In this document: piece by piece, positions 26,127-33,407 of the stretch | Layout: every line of letters starts with the position of its first letter | Position numbering within the stretch: the first letter of the stretch is position 1 | From: an uncultured Eubacteriales bacterium | GTDB lineage: Bacteria > Bacillota > Clostridia > Lachnospirales > Lachnospiraceae | DNA: 64,000 nucleotides | Assembly: GCA_900545225.1 (NCBI GenBank) | Contig: UQXZ01000006.1 | Location: 33,482-97,481 of the forward strand | Direction of reading: 5' to 3' | The notes under the pieces: generated by a model | The model's input: the letters and a program-made list of their open reading frames with translations, nothing else | What the model was told of the DNA's origin: nothing | The model's database searches: none | Made by a program: the position numbers and the translations under genes

Positions 26127-26471
26127 ATGGACAACATATTTAAACAGACATTATTATATGACTTTTATGGTGAGCTTCTAAATGAGCATCAGCGCAAAGT
26201 ATATGAAGATGCTGTATTTAACGATTTATCTCTCAGTGAGGTTGCCGATAACTATGGTGTTTCAAGACAGGCGATTCACGATCTTATTAAGAGAGTGACT
26301 AAGATGCTTGAGAAGTATGAGAATAAGCTGCATATGATAGAGCGATTTGCTAAAATGCAGGACATCGCACAGGGAATCAAGGATACCATTGCTGAGTATA
26401 AAGAATCCCGCAATGATAAGTTGTTGGATAAAATATCCGAAGATACAGAACTGATAATAGATGAATTCTGA
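26127..26471 (+). CDS. ylxM: YlxM-family (UPF0122) helix-turn-helix protein of the SRP operon
   Basis: A 114-residue protein starting at ATG 26127, 5 nt after AAAGGAG (the frame is open upstream but crosses the promoter). The N-terminus matches the YlxM/p13 family: LYDFYGELLNEHQRKVYEDA then a sigma-70 region-4-like HTH, LSLSEVADNYGVSRQAIHDL. The C-terminal half is a charged helix. YlxM modulates the Ffh GTPase of the signal recognition particle in streptococci and is nearly always encoded just before ffh, as here (22 nt). It heads the cluster of SRP and ribosome genes that runs to rnhB. Confidence 0.92.
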   Translation: MDNIFKQTLLYDFYGELLNEHQRKVYEDAVFNDLSLSEVADNYGVSRQAIHDLIKRVTKMLEKYENKLHMIERFAKMQDIAQGIKDTIAEYKESRNDKLLDKISEDTELIIDEF

Positions 26472-26493
26472 TTTTCATCAGAAAGGATAAGTT

Positions 26494-27846
26494 ATGGCAT
26501 TTGATAGTTTATCAGAGAAGCTGCAAAATGTTTTTAAAAAGCTTAGAGGCAAGGGAACTCTGAAGGAATCAGATGTTAAGGAAGCCGTAAAAGAAGTTAA
26601 GATTGCACTTCTCGAAGCCGATGTAAACTTTAAGGTTGTTAAGAAGTTCGTCAATACAATCCAGGAAAAGGCCGTTGGTGAAGAGGTTATGAAATCTCTT
26701 ACACCCGGACAGATGGTTGTTAAGATTGTTAACGAAGAACTTACAGCACTTATGGGTTCTGAGAAAACTGATATTAAGTTCAGAACAGATGGAACAGCTA
26801 CCAAGATTATGATGGCTGGTCTTCAGGGTGCAGGTAAGACAACTACAGCGGCAAAGCTTGCTGCTAAGTTCCAGGCTCAGGGCAAGAGACCACTTCTCGT
26901 TGCCTGTGACGTATACAGACCGGCTGCTATAGATCAGTTAAAGGTAAACGGTGAGAAATTAGGAGTTTCTGTTTTCTCAATGGGTACTGATATTAATCCT
27001 GTGGATATAGCAAAGGCAGCCGTGGAAGAGGCAAAGAGCAGAAATAAGAATGTTATCATCTTCGATACAGCCGGACGACTTCACATCGATGAAGACATGA
27101 TGGATGAGATCAGTAAGATCAAGGCCGAGGTTGGAATTGATGAGACTGTACTTGTTGTCGATGCGATGACAGGTCAGGATGCAGTAAATGTTGCTAAGAC
27201 ATTTGATGAGAAGGTTGGAATCGACGGAGTAATTCTTACTAAGCTCGACGGTGATACAAGAGGTGGTGCGGCTCTCTCCATTAAAGCTGTAACAGGCAAG
27301 CCTATATTATATGTAGGTATGGGTGAGAAGCTTTCAGATCTTGAACCGTTTTATCCGGAAAGAATGGCTTCCCGTATGCTCGGTATGGGCGATGTGCTTT
27401 CTCTTATCGAGAAGGCAGAGCAGGAGATAGATGAAGAAGAAGCGCTTAGAATGGCTGCTAAGGTTAAGAAGTCAGAATTTGATTTCAACGACTACCTTTC
27501 ATCTATGAAACAGCTCAGAAAGCTTGGAGGATTTTCTAAGTTCTTAGGACTTCTTCCAAATATGGGAATCGCCGGAAAGATGAAAGAGATGAACCTCGAC
27601 AGCGAAGATGCACAGAATGCACTTGCTAAGAATGAGGCAATCATTTTCTCAATGACTCCGAAGGAAAGAGAGAATCCGCATATTCTCAATCCATCAAGAA
27701 AAAAGAGAATTGCACAAGGTGCGGGTGTTGACATAGCAGTTGTTAACAGACTTGTAAAGCAGTTCGAAGAAGCAAAGAAGGCAATGAAAAACATGCCTGG
27801 CATGTTTAAGGGTGGTAAAAAAGGTAAGTTCAAACTTCCTTTTTAA
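26494..27846 (+). CDS. ffh: Signal recognition particle protein Ffh
   Basis: Ffh is the SRP54 GTPase that binds signal peptides of nascent membrane proteins together with 4.5S/6S SRP RNA and docks with FtsY. The 450-residue protein has an N-domain four-helix bundle, the G-domain with GLQGAGKTTTAAKLA (about residues 107-121), DTAGRLHIDEDMMDE, TKLDGDTRGGAALSI and the GxGE-type VGMGEKLSDLEPF, and a methionine-rich M-domain ending GMFKGGKKGKFKLPF. It starts at ATG 26494 behind GAAAGGA. rpsP follows after 39 nt. Confidence 0.98.
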   Translation: MAFDSLSEKLQNVFKKLRGKGTLKESDVKEAVKEVKIALLEADVNFKVVKKFVNTIQEKAVGEEVMKSLTPGQMVVKIVNEELTALMGSEKTDIKFRTDGTATKIMMAGLQGAGKTTTAAKLAAKFQAQGKRPLLVACDVYRPAAIDQLKVNGEKLGVSVFSMGTDINPVDIAKAAVEEAKSRNKNVIIFDTAGRLHIDEDMMDEISKIKAEVGIDETVLVVDAMTGQDAVNVAKTFDEKVGIDGVILTKLDGDTRGGAALSIKAVTGKPILYVGMGEKLSDLEPFYPERMASRMLGMGDVLSLIEKAEQEIDEEEALRMAAKVKKSEFDFNDYLSSMKQLRKLGGFSKFLGLLPNMGIAGKMKEMNLDSEDAQNALAKNEAIIFSMTPKERENPHILNPSRKKRIAQGAGVDIAVVNRLVKQFEEAKKAMKNMPGMFKGGKKGKFKLPF

Positions 27847-27885
27847 CATATAATATTTTATTTACACATTAGTGGAGGAAAAGTA

Positions 27886-28128
27886 ATGGTAAAGATTAGA
27901 TTAAAAAGACTTGGCGCAAAGAGAAAGCCATTTTACAGAGTTGTAGTTGCTGATTCAAGAACACCTAGAAACGGTAGCTCAATCGATGAAATCGGTACAT
28001 ATGATCCAAATTGCGAACCAGCTAAGATTGAAATTGATGCTGAAAAGGTTACAAAGTGGATTGCTAACGGTGCTCAGCCAACAGAAACAGTTGCAAGACT
28101 TTTCAAGGTTGCAGGTATCTCTAAGTAA
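27886..28128 (+). CDS. rpsP: 30S ribosomal protein S16
   Basis: S16 is a small-subunit protein that stabilises the 16S 5' domain. The 80-residue protein has the family N-terminus MVKIRLKRLGAKRKPFYRVV, the conserved DSRTPRNGSSIDEIGTYDP and the C-terminal WIANGAQPTETVARLF. It starts at ATG 27886 behind GTGGAGGA. It lies in its usual place between ffh and khpA. Confidence 0.98.
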   Translation: MVKIRLKRLGAKRKPFYRVVVADSRTPRNGSSIDEIGTYDPNCEPAKIEIDAEKVTKWIANGAQPTETVARLFKVAGISK

Positions 28129-28146
28129 TTAATTGGAGGAAGCGTA

Positions 28147-28380
28147 GTGGAAAAGTTTGTGGAATACTTAGTAAAATCACTCGTTGATGACAAGGAATAG
28201 GTAACAGTTTATTCCGTGCAGCAAGGTGATTTAACTTCTATCCATGTTAAGACTGCTCCCGACGATCTGGGTAAAATTATAGGTACATCAGGTCGTATCG
28301 CACAATCTATTAGAGTATTAGTTGCGGCTCAGGCTGCTGAAAATGCTAAAAACATAAAGGTATGTATTGATGGACAATGA
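28147..28380 (+). pseudogene. khpA: KH-domain RNA-binding protein KhpA with in-frame amber codon
   Basis: Between rpsP and rimM a 78-codon frame begins at GTG 28147 behind TTGGAGGA. It encodes the KhpA N-terminus MEKFVEYLVKSLVDDKE, then TAG at codon 18 (28198-28200), then an unbroken remainder: VTVYSVQQGDLTSIHVK, the KH core with the GxxG loop in DLGKIIGTSGRIAQSIR, and VLVAAQAAENAKNIKV, ending TGA 28380 and overlapping rimM by 11 nt. KhpA forms an RNA-binding dimer with KhpB (Jag/EloR) that affects cell elongation and division in Firmicutes. Apart from the one codon it looks under full selection, so recent mutation, sequencing error or readthrough are all possible. A CAG or GAG codon one change away would restore it. 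Confidence 0.85.
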
Positions 28381-28882
28381 TAATTACCTTAGAGTAGGAG
28401 TGGTTGTTAAGACTCACGGTTTACGTGGTGAACTTACAGTGTTTCCTACAACTGATGATCCGACAAGGTTTAAGAAACTTAAGGAATGCCTCATTTTTGT
28501 AAATGGGGAAGAATATAAGCTTCACCCAGGTTCGGTTCGTTACTTTAAACAATATGTTATTATTTCTTTCAAAGAATATGACAACATCAATGATGTTACA
28601 AAATTCGTTAAGAAAGATATAATGATAACGAGAGATAACGCAATTAAATTAGAGCCCGGAGAATACTTTATATGTGACCTTATAGGCCAGAAAATTGTCA
28701 CATATGATGGCGAAGAGCTTGGAATATTAGAAGACGTTATGACAAATGCCGCTAATAATGTGTATGTTGTTAGGATGAATAACGGCAAAGAGCTGTTGAT
28801 TCCTGTTATTGATGACAGTAATATCTCCCATGATTTGGAGAGTGGTATTACAAAGGTTACATTATTAAAGGGATTGCTTTGA
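28370..28882 (+). CDS. rimM: Ribosome maturation factor RimM
   Basis: RimM binds S19 and helps assemble the 30S head. The 170-residue protein has the N-terminal RimM beta-barrel (LRVGVVVKTHGLRGELTVFP, then TDDPTRF) and a C-terminal PRC-barrel (EYFICDLIGQKIVTYDGEEL through NGKELLIPVIDD). ATG 28370 lies inside the end of khpA, consistent with translational coupling; a TTG one codon upstream is not needed. In most Firmicutes trmD follows rimM directly; here rplS follows after 37 nt and trmD is absent. Confidence 0.95.
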   Translation: MDNDNYLRVGVVVKTHGLRGELTVFPTTDDPTRFKKLKECLIFVNGEEYKLHPGSVRYFKQYVIISFKEYDNINDVTKFVKKDIMITRDNAIKLEPGEYFICDLIGQKIVTYDGEELGILEDVMTNAANNVYVVRMNNGKELLIPVIDDSNISHDLESGITKVTLLKGLL

Positions 28883-28919
28883 TAATTTATAAAGAATAAC
28901 AATTCATGGAGGATTAGTA

Positions 28920-29267
28920 ATGAAGGATTATATCGCAGAGATAGAAAACGCTCAGAAAAAAGAACAGTTACCTGAGTTTGGTGTAGGTGATACTGTTAAA
29001 GTTTCTGCTAAGATTATCGAGGGTACTCGTGAGAGAATCCAGGTTTTTGAAGGTACAGTAATTAAGGTTCAGGGTACAGGTCTTCGTAAGACATTTACAG
29101 TTAGAAAGCTTGCAAGCGGTGTAGGTGTTGAAAAGACATGGCCTCTTCACTCACCTAACGTAGCAGATGTTAAGGTTGTTAGATACGGTAAGGTTAGAAG
29201 AGCTAAGCTTTTCTATCTCCGTGAAAGAACAGGTAAGGCTACAAGAGTTAAGGAACTCGTTAAGTAA
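28920..29267 (+). CDS. rplS: 50S ribosomal protein L19
   Basis: L19 sits at the subunit interface. The 115-residue protein matches the family along its length: LPEFGVGDTVKVSAKIIEG, RERIQVFEGTVIKVQGTG, TFTVRKLASGVGVEKTWPLH and the basic C-terminus VRRAKLFYLRERTGKATR. It starts at ATG 28920 behind TGGAGGA. It ends the ribosomal part of the operon; a terminator hairpin follows before rbgA. Confidence 0.98.
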   Translation: MKDYIAEIENAQKKEQLPEFGVGDTVKVSAKIIEGTRERIQVFEGTVIKVQGTGLRKTFTVRKLASGVGVEKTWPLHSPNVADVKVVRYGKVRRAKLFYLRERTGKATRVKELVK

Positions 29268-29287
29268 TTTATACCTAAATATTATGA

Positions 29288-29325
29288 AAGTAGTAGGGAT
29301 ATTTCGGTATTCCTACTACTTTTTA
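29288..29325 (+). terminator. Terminator after rplS
   Basis: AAGTAGTAGG (29288-29297) pairs with CCTACTACTT (29312-29321); three more pairs close on the loop TTTCGG, and TTTTAT follows. Confidence 0.88.
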
Positions 29326-29356
29326 TAATATGGACATATCTGAAATGGAGGTAATT

Positions 29357-30208
29357 ATGGATAACAATAACTACCAATGGTATCCAGGACATATGGCTAA
29401 GGCCTTCAAGATTATGAAAGAGGATATTGCCCTCGTAGATATAGTTATTGAAGTAGTTGATGCAAGAGCGCCTGAGAGTACAAGAAACCCTAACCTTCTT
29501 GATCTTACAAAGGGCAAGGGACATATTCTTGTACTTAATAAGTCTGATATGGCGGATGATAAGGAAAGCTCAATGTGGCTCGATTATTATAAAGAAAATG
29601 GTGTATGTGCCATTCTATTAAATTCCAAGAAGCAGAGTGATGTTCTCAAAATAAAGGATACAATCACACAGTTAATGGAAGAAAAATATAAAGGTAAATC
29701 AAGAGATTACAAGAGAATCCCAAGAGTTATGATTTGTGGAGTGCCAAATGTGGGTAAGTCTACATTTATTAACTCATTTGTGGGTAAAAAAAGTGCAAAA
29801 ACAGGTAACAGACCGGGTGTTACAATCGGTAAGCAGTGGATAAAGGTCGGCAATACATGTGAATTGCTTGATACACCGGGTGTACTTTACGTAAAGCCCG
29901 TTAATGAGAAGTCAGGTCAGAGACTTGCATTTTTAGGTTCATTAAATGACAACAACCTCAACATAGAAAATCTTGCATTCTTCCTTATTGAATGGATGAT
30001 GAAGAGATATCCTGACAGATTATCAGAAAAATACAGTATCGAGACAGATGGCGAAACTATTGAAATATTTGACAATATTGCAAGAAGACTCGGTGCGCTC
30101 AAAAAGGGCGGTAAGCTCGACTACGAAAGAGCTGCCAAGGTAGTCATTGATGATTACAGAAACGGCAGATTCGGTAAAATGACTCTCGAAAGACCATGGA
30201 TTGACTAA
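29357..30208 (+). CDS. rbgA: Ribosome biogenesis GTPase RbgA (YlqF)
   Basis: RbgA is a circularly permuted GTPase needed for late 50S assembly. In the 283-residue protein the motif order is permuted as expected: WYPGHMAKAFKIM at the N-terminus, G4 as LNKSD (about residue 62), then G1 as GVPNVGKSTFIN (about 127), G2 with RPGVTIGKQWI, and G3 as LLDTPGVL. A C-terminal RNA-binding ANTAR-like helical domain follows. The start is ATG 29357 behind TGGAGG; upstream in-frame codons lack a site. rnhB follows after 29 nt, the standard order. Confidence 0.96.
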   Translation: MDNNNYQWYPGHMAKAFKIMKEDIALVDIVIEVVDARAPESTRNPNLLDLTKGKGHILVLNKSDMADDKESSMWLDYYKENGVCAILLNSKKQSDVLKIKDTITQLMEEKYKGKSRDYKRIPRVMICGVPNVGKSTFINSFVGKKSAKTGNRPGVTIGKQWIKVGNTCELLDTPGVLYVKPVNEKSGQRLAFLGSLNDNNLNIENLAFFLIEWMMKRYPDRLSEKYSIETDGETIEIFDNIARRLGALKKGGKLDYERAAKVVIDDYRNGRFGKMTLERPWID

Positions 30209-30237
30209 TTGATTACTTATTCTAAAAAGGAGCAGCT

Positions 30238-30882
30238 ATGTCACCTGAAAAGCTTGAAATAGAATTAGAAAGACTAAGAGCCATGAAGGAATACGAATAT
30301 AGTTTTCTTTCAAAGGGAAATGTGGTAATTGCAGGTGTTGATGAGGCCGGGAGAGGTCCGTTGGCAGGTCCTGTGGTAGCCGCTGCAGCCATTTTAAATG
30401 TGGATGATGATTTCATTTACTTAAATGACTCTAAAAAAGTTACTCCTAAAAGACGTGATATTTTATACAACGATATTATGAACCGTACGATTTACGGTAT
30501 TGGCATTGTATCTGCTGAAGAAATAGACGAGATGAATATTTTACAGGCAACTTACAAGGCAATGAGAATGGCTATTGATAAGTTATCTAAGCGTCCTGAA
30601 GTTCTGTTAAATGATGCAGTAATTATTCCGGGTATAGATGAAAGCATCCATCAGGAGAAAATCATTAAGGGTGATGCAAAGAGTGTATCCATAGCTGCTG
30701 CCAGTATCTTAGCCAAGGTTACAAGGGACAGATATATGGAAGAACTTGGTGAAAAATATCCTGAGTATGGTTTTGAAAAGCACAAGGGTTACGGAACAAA
30801 GGCTCATATTGAGGCAATTAAGAAGTACGGTATTACACCTGAACACAGAAAGACATTTTTAAAAAATATTATAGGCGAGTAA
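30238..30882 (+). CDS. rnhB: Ribonuclease HII
   Basis: RNase HII cuts the RNA strand of RNA-DNA hybrids and removes single ribonucleotides from DNA. The 214-residue protein shows the catalytic Asp-Glu in AGVDEAGRGPLAGPVVAAA (about residues 35-50), LNDSKKVTPKRR, IIKGDAKSVSIAAASILAKV with the third Asp, and HKGYGTKAHIEAIKKYG near the end. It starts at ATG 30238 behind AAGGAGC. It closes the ffh-to-rnhB cluster. Confidence 0.97.
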   Translation: MSPEKLEIELERLRAMKEYEYSFLSKGNVVIAGVDEAGRGPLAGPVVAAAAILNVDDDFIYLNDSKKVTPKRRDILYNDIMNRTIYGIGIVSAEEIDEMNILQATYKAMRMAIDKLSKRPEVLLNDAVIIPGIDESIHQEKIIKGDAKSVSIAAASILAKVTRDRYMEELGEKYPEYGFEKHKGYGTKAHIEAIKKYGITPEHRKTFLKNIIGE

Positions 30883-31078
30883 TATTTTTAAAATCTTTTA
30901 TATTCAAAGAACGGCCCAAAAATAATATAATGAAAGTCAGGGCAAATGCGTATTTTAGATTTAAATAAAAAGCTGTTTTATTGATAACCACGATATTTGA
31001 AATATGCAAATGTACAGATACTGTAAATGATTAAATTACATAACAAATTAAATTATTATGTAAATTTGGGAGAATTTT

Positions 31079-31522
31079 ATGACTACACTGATTAAGGAAT
31101 ACAGCGAACTTACAACGGATGAACTCTATGAGATTCTCAAGCACAGATGTTTAATATATGTTGTTGAGCAGAATTGTAATTATCTTGATATGGATGATAA
31201 GGACAAGAATGCCAAGCACATTATGATTTTAGACAATGGAAAGCTTGTGGGATATATCAGAGTAATGGCAGCAGGTGTTGCATATCCGGAAGCTTCATTT
31301 GGCAGATTAACTGTTAAAAAGGAATACAGAGGTCTTAAACTTGGAAGACAGTTAGTTGAGATAGCCATGGATATTCTTCTTAATCAGATGGGTGAGACTG
31401 AGGTTAAAATCCAGGCTCAAAGTTATCTTGAGGAATTCTATAAGATGTTTGGATTTAAATCTCAGGGCAATCATTTCATGGATTGTGGCATAAAGCACAT
31501 CTATATGACATACGGTAAATAA
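31079..31522 (+). CDS. ElaA-like GNAT acetyltransferase
   Basis: A 147-residue single-domain N-acetyltransferase. Its features are of the ElaA subgroup: the N-terminal LYEILKHRCLIYVVEQNCNY and LDMDDKD, the acetyl-CoA binding segment SFGRLTVKKEYRGLKLGRQL (about residues 73-92), and IQAQSYLEEFYKMFGFKSQG near the C-terminus. Substrate is unknown for this subgroup. It starts at ATG 31079 behind GGGAG and is followed after 10 nt by a 120-residue unknown, so the two likely share a transcript. A 196-nt AT-rich gap separates it from rnhB. Confidence 0.88.
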   Translation: MTTLIKEYSELTTDELYEILKHRCLIYVVEQNCNYLDMDDKDKNAKHIMILDNGKLVGYIRVMAAGVAYPEASFGRLTVKKEYRGLKLGRQLVEIAMDILLNQMGETEVKIQAQSYLEEFYKMFGFKSQGNHFMDCGIKHIYMTYGK

Positions 31523-31532
31523 AAGGTTAAAA

Positions 31533-31895
31533 ATGGTAGTATTCAAACTTACAAAAAAAGAAAATAATAAACTATATTATATTTATTATCCCATGGGTAT
31601 CGAAAAAGAGGGCGGCGGTATAATAAAGATAGATACAGAGTGCCAGACAGGAAAAGTTATTACTGTTGCACCTCTTGAGTCAGTCAGGGAATTATCCGTA
31701 AAGGATCAGATGATGATGAGGGATATTGTTGCAACTCTCCGTGAAGAAGGGGGACATCCGCCACTTACTGAAGAGGAATGGCCTATACCTACAGAGGTAA
31801 TGCTGGAATACCGATATGGTGACGCAGCAATATTAAAAATTCTTGAGGGCCTTGCATCTGGTGAAGCACCGGAAATGGGAATTGCTAAATGCTGA
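31533..31895 (+). CDS. Uncharacterised 120-residue protein
   Basis: It starts at ATG 31533 with a weak AAAAGG site, 10 nt after the GNAT gene, and ends at 31895, 62 nt before folC. The protein is soluble. Its N-terminal half is beta-rich (LYYIYYPMGIEKEGGGIIKI) and the C-terminal half helical, with a proline-rich link GGHPPLTEEEWPIPTEVM. I recognise no family. Position between elaA-like GNAT and folC and normal codon use suggest a native gene that is translated with the GNAT gene. Confidence 0.68.
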   Translation: MVVFKLTKKENNKLYYIYYPMGIEKEGGGIIKIDTECQTGKVITVAPLESVRELSVKDQMMMRDIVATLREEGGHPPLTEEEWPIPTEVMLEYRYGDAAILKILEGLASGEAPEMGIAKC

Positions 31896-31957
31896 TGCAG
31901 AAATACTGCACATAATATATTCATGTAAACAATGTGACTTATAATACGGGAGATAGT

Positions 31958-33241
31958 ATGAATTACAAAGAAGCGAGAGAATATATAAACGGTTTGGAAC
32001 TAAGCGATGAAATGAATCTCCAGGCAATATCCACATTGCTTGGCAGACTTGGTAACCCTCAGCAGGATCTTAAGTTTATCCATGTTGCAGGAACAAACGG
32101 TAAGGGTTCATTTATATCTTATATCACTTCAATTCTCGGAAGTGCAGGATACAGAGTTGGAAAATATACATCACCTGCAATCTTTGAAGAGCTTGAGACA
32201 ATTCAGGTGAACGGAAAGAACATATCTGAGATGGATTTTGCACAGTATGTTACAAGAATTGCTCAGGTTATTTCAGAAATGAAGACAGATGATGAGCCTG
32301 TTCCATCTCCATTTGAAGTTGAGACGGTAATTTCATTTATGTATTTTAAAGACTGCAATTGCGATATTGTTGTTCTCGAAGCAGGACTTGGCGGAAAGCT
32401 TGACGCCACAAATGTAATTGATACAGTTCTTATGGAAGTATTTATGCCAATCGCTCTCGATCATGTAGATTACCTCGGCAGTACTGTAGAGGACATTGCA
32501 CTTGCCAAGTCAGGAATCATAAAGAGAAGTACAGATGTTATTTCATCTGTACAGTCAGCTGAAGTAAAAGCCGTATTAGAAAAGGTTGCAAAGGAAAATG
32601 AAGCCTCCATCGAATTCCTTAACACAGACGACATTTACAATGTTGAATATGGCGACAGAGTTCAGACATTTTCATATGGAGACATCTGGCATGATGTAAG
32701 CATCAGATTAAAGGGTAAGTTCCAGATTGAAAATGCAGCAACAGCACTTCTTGCAGTTAACAAGCTCCGTGAATTAAATATCCCAATTAGTAATGATGCG
32801 GTTAAGAACGGAATGAGAGAAGCCGTATGGAGTGGAAGATTTACTGTAATCAGTGAGAATCCTACTATTATTATTGACGGAGCTCACAATCCACAGGCAG
32901 CAACTGCTTTATATGATTCAATTAAGCTCTATTATCCTGATAAAAACGTTTATTTCGTATTTGGTATATTTAAGGATAAGGATTACAGAAAGGTAATTGA
33001 TATTACAATGCCTCTTGCAAAGCATGTATTTACTGTTGCAACTCCTGATAATCCAAGAGCAATGGACGCAAAGGAACTCTGTGAAGAAGTTAAAAGAGTT
33101 AATCCAAATGCTGAATATTCTGATTCTGTGGAATATGCAGTTAATAAAACAAAAGAGATGATGGGCAAGGATGATTTACTTGTAATCTTCGGTTCATTAT
33201 CATTCTTAAAGGATGCAAGAAAAGCTGTTTTAGGCTTATAA
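31958..33241 (+). CDS. folC: Folylpolyglutamate synthase / dihydrofolate synthase
   Basis: FolC adds glutamates to (di)hydrofolate with ATP. The 427-residue Mur-ligase-fold protein has GRLGNPQQDLKFIHVAGTNG and KGSFISY (P-loop, about residues 45-55), KYTSPAIFEELETIQVNGK, LEAGLGGKLDATNV with the metal site, ALDHVDYLGSTVEDIALAKS and IIIDGAHNPQA in the C-terminal domain. The start is ATG 31958 behind GGGAG; a GTG eight codons upstream is less likely. No other folate gene is nearby. Confidence 0.95.
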   Translation: MNYKEAREYINGLELSDEMNLQAISTLLGRLGNPQQDLKFIHVAGTNGKGSFISYITSILGSAGYRVGKYTSPAIFEELETIQVNGKNISEMDFAQYVTRIAQVISEMKTDDEPVPSPFEVETVISFMYFKDCNCDIVVLEAGLGGKLDATNVIDTVLMEVFMPIALDHVDYLGSTVEDIALAKSGIIKRSTDVISSVQSAEVKAVLEKVAKENEASIEFLNTDDIYNVEYGDRVQTFSYGDIWHDVSIRLKGKFQIENAATALLAVNKLRELNIPISNDAVKNGMREAVWSGRFTVISENPTIIIDGAHNPQAATALYDSIKLYYPDKNVYFVFGIFKDKDYRKVIDITMPLAKHVFTVATPDNPRAMDAKELCEEVKRVNPNAEYSDSVEYAVNKTKEMMGKDDLLVIFGSLSFLKDARKAVLGL

Positions 33242-33407
33242 GCATTTCTAAACAATCTGTAAAGCTATTAACTTATACAGTTATTTGTTGTAAAATTATG
33301 AAAACATTATGGAAGTTTATTACTTTTAGAGAATTTCTCGATTGGAAGTATAGACTTCCTTATTTTGCATTTATGAATATAAATTATACAGAATGAAAGA
33401 GGTATAT

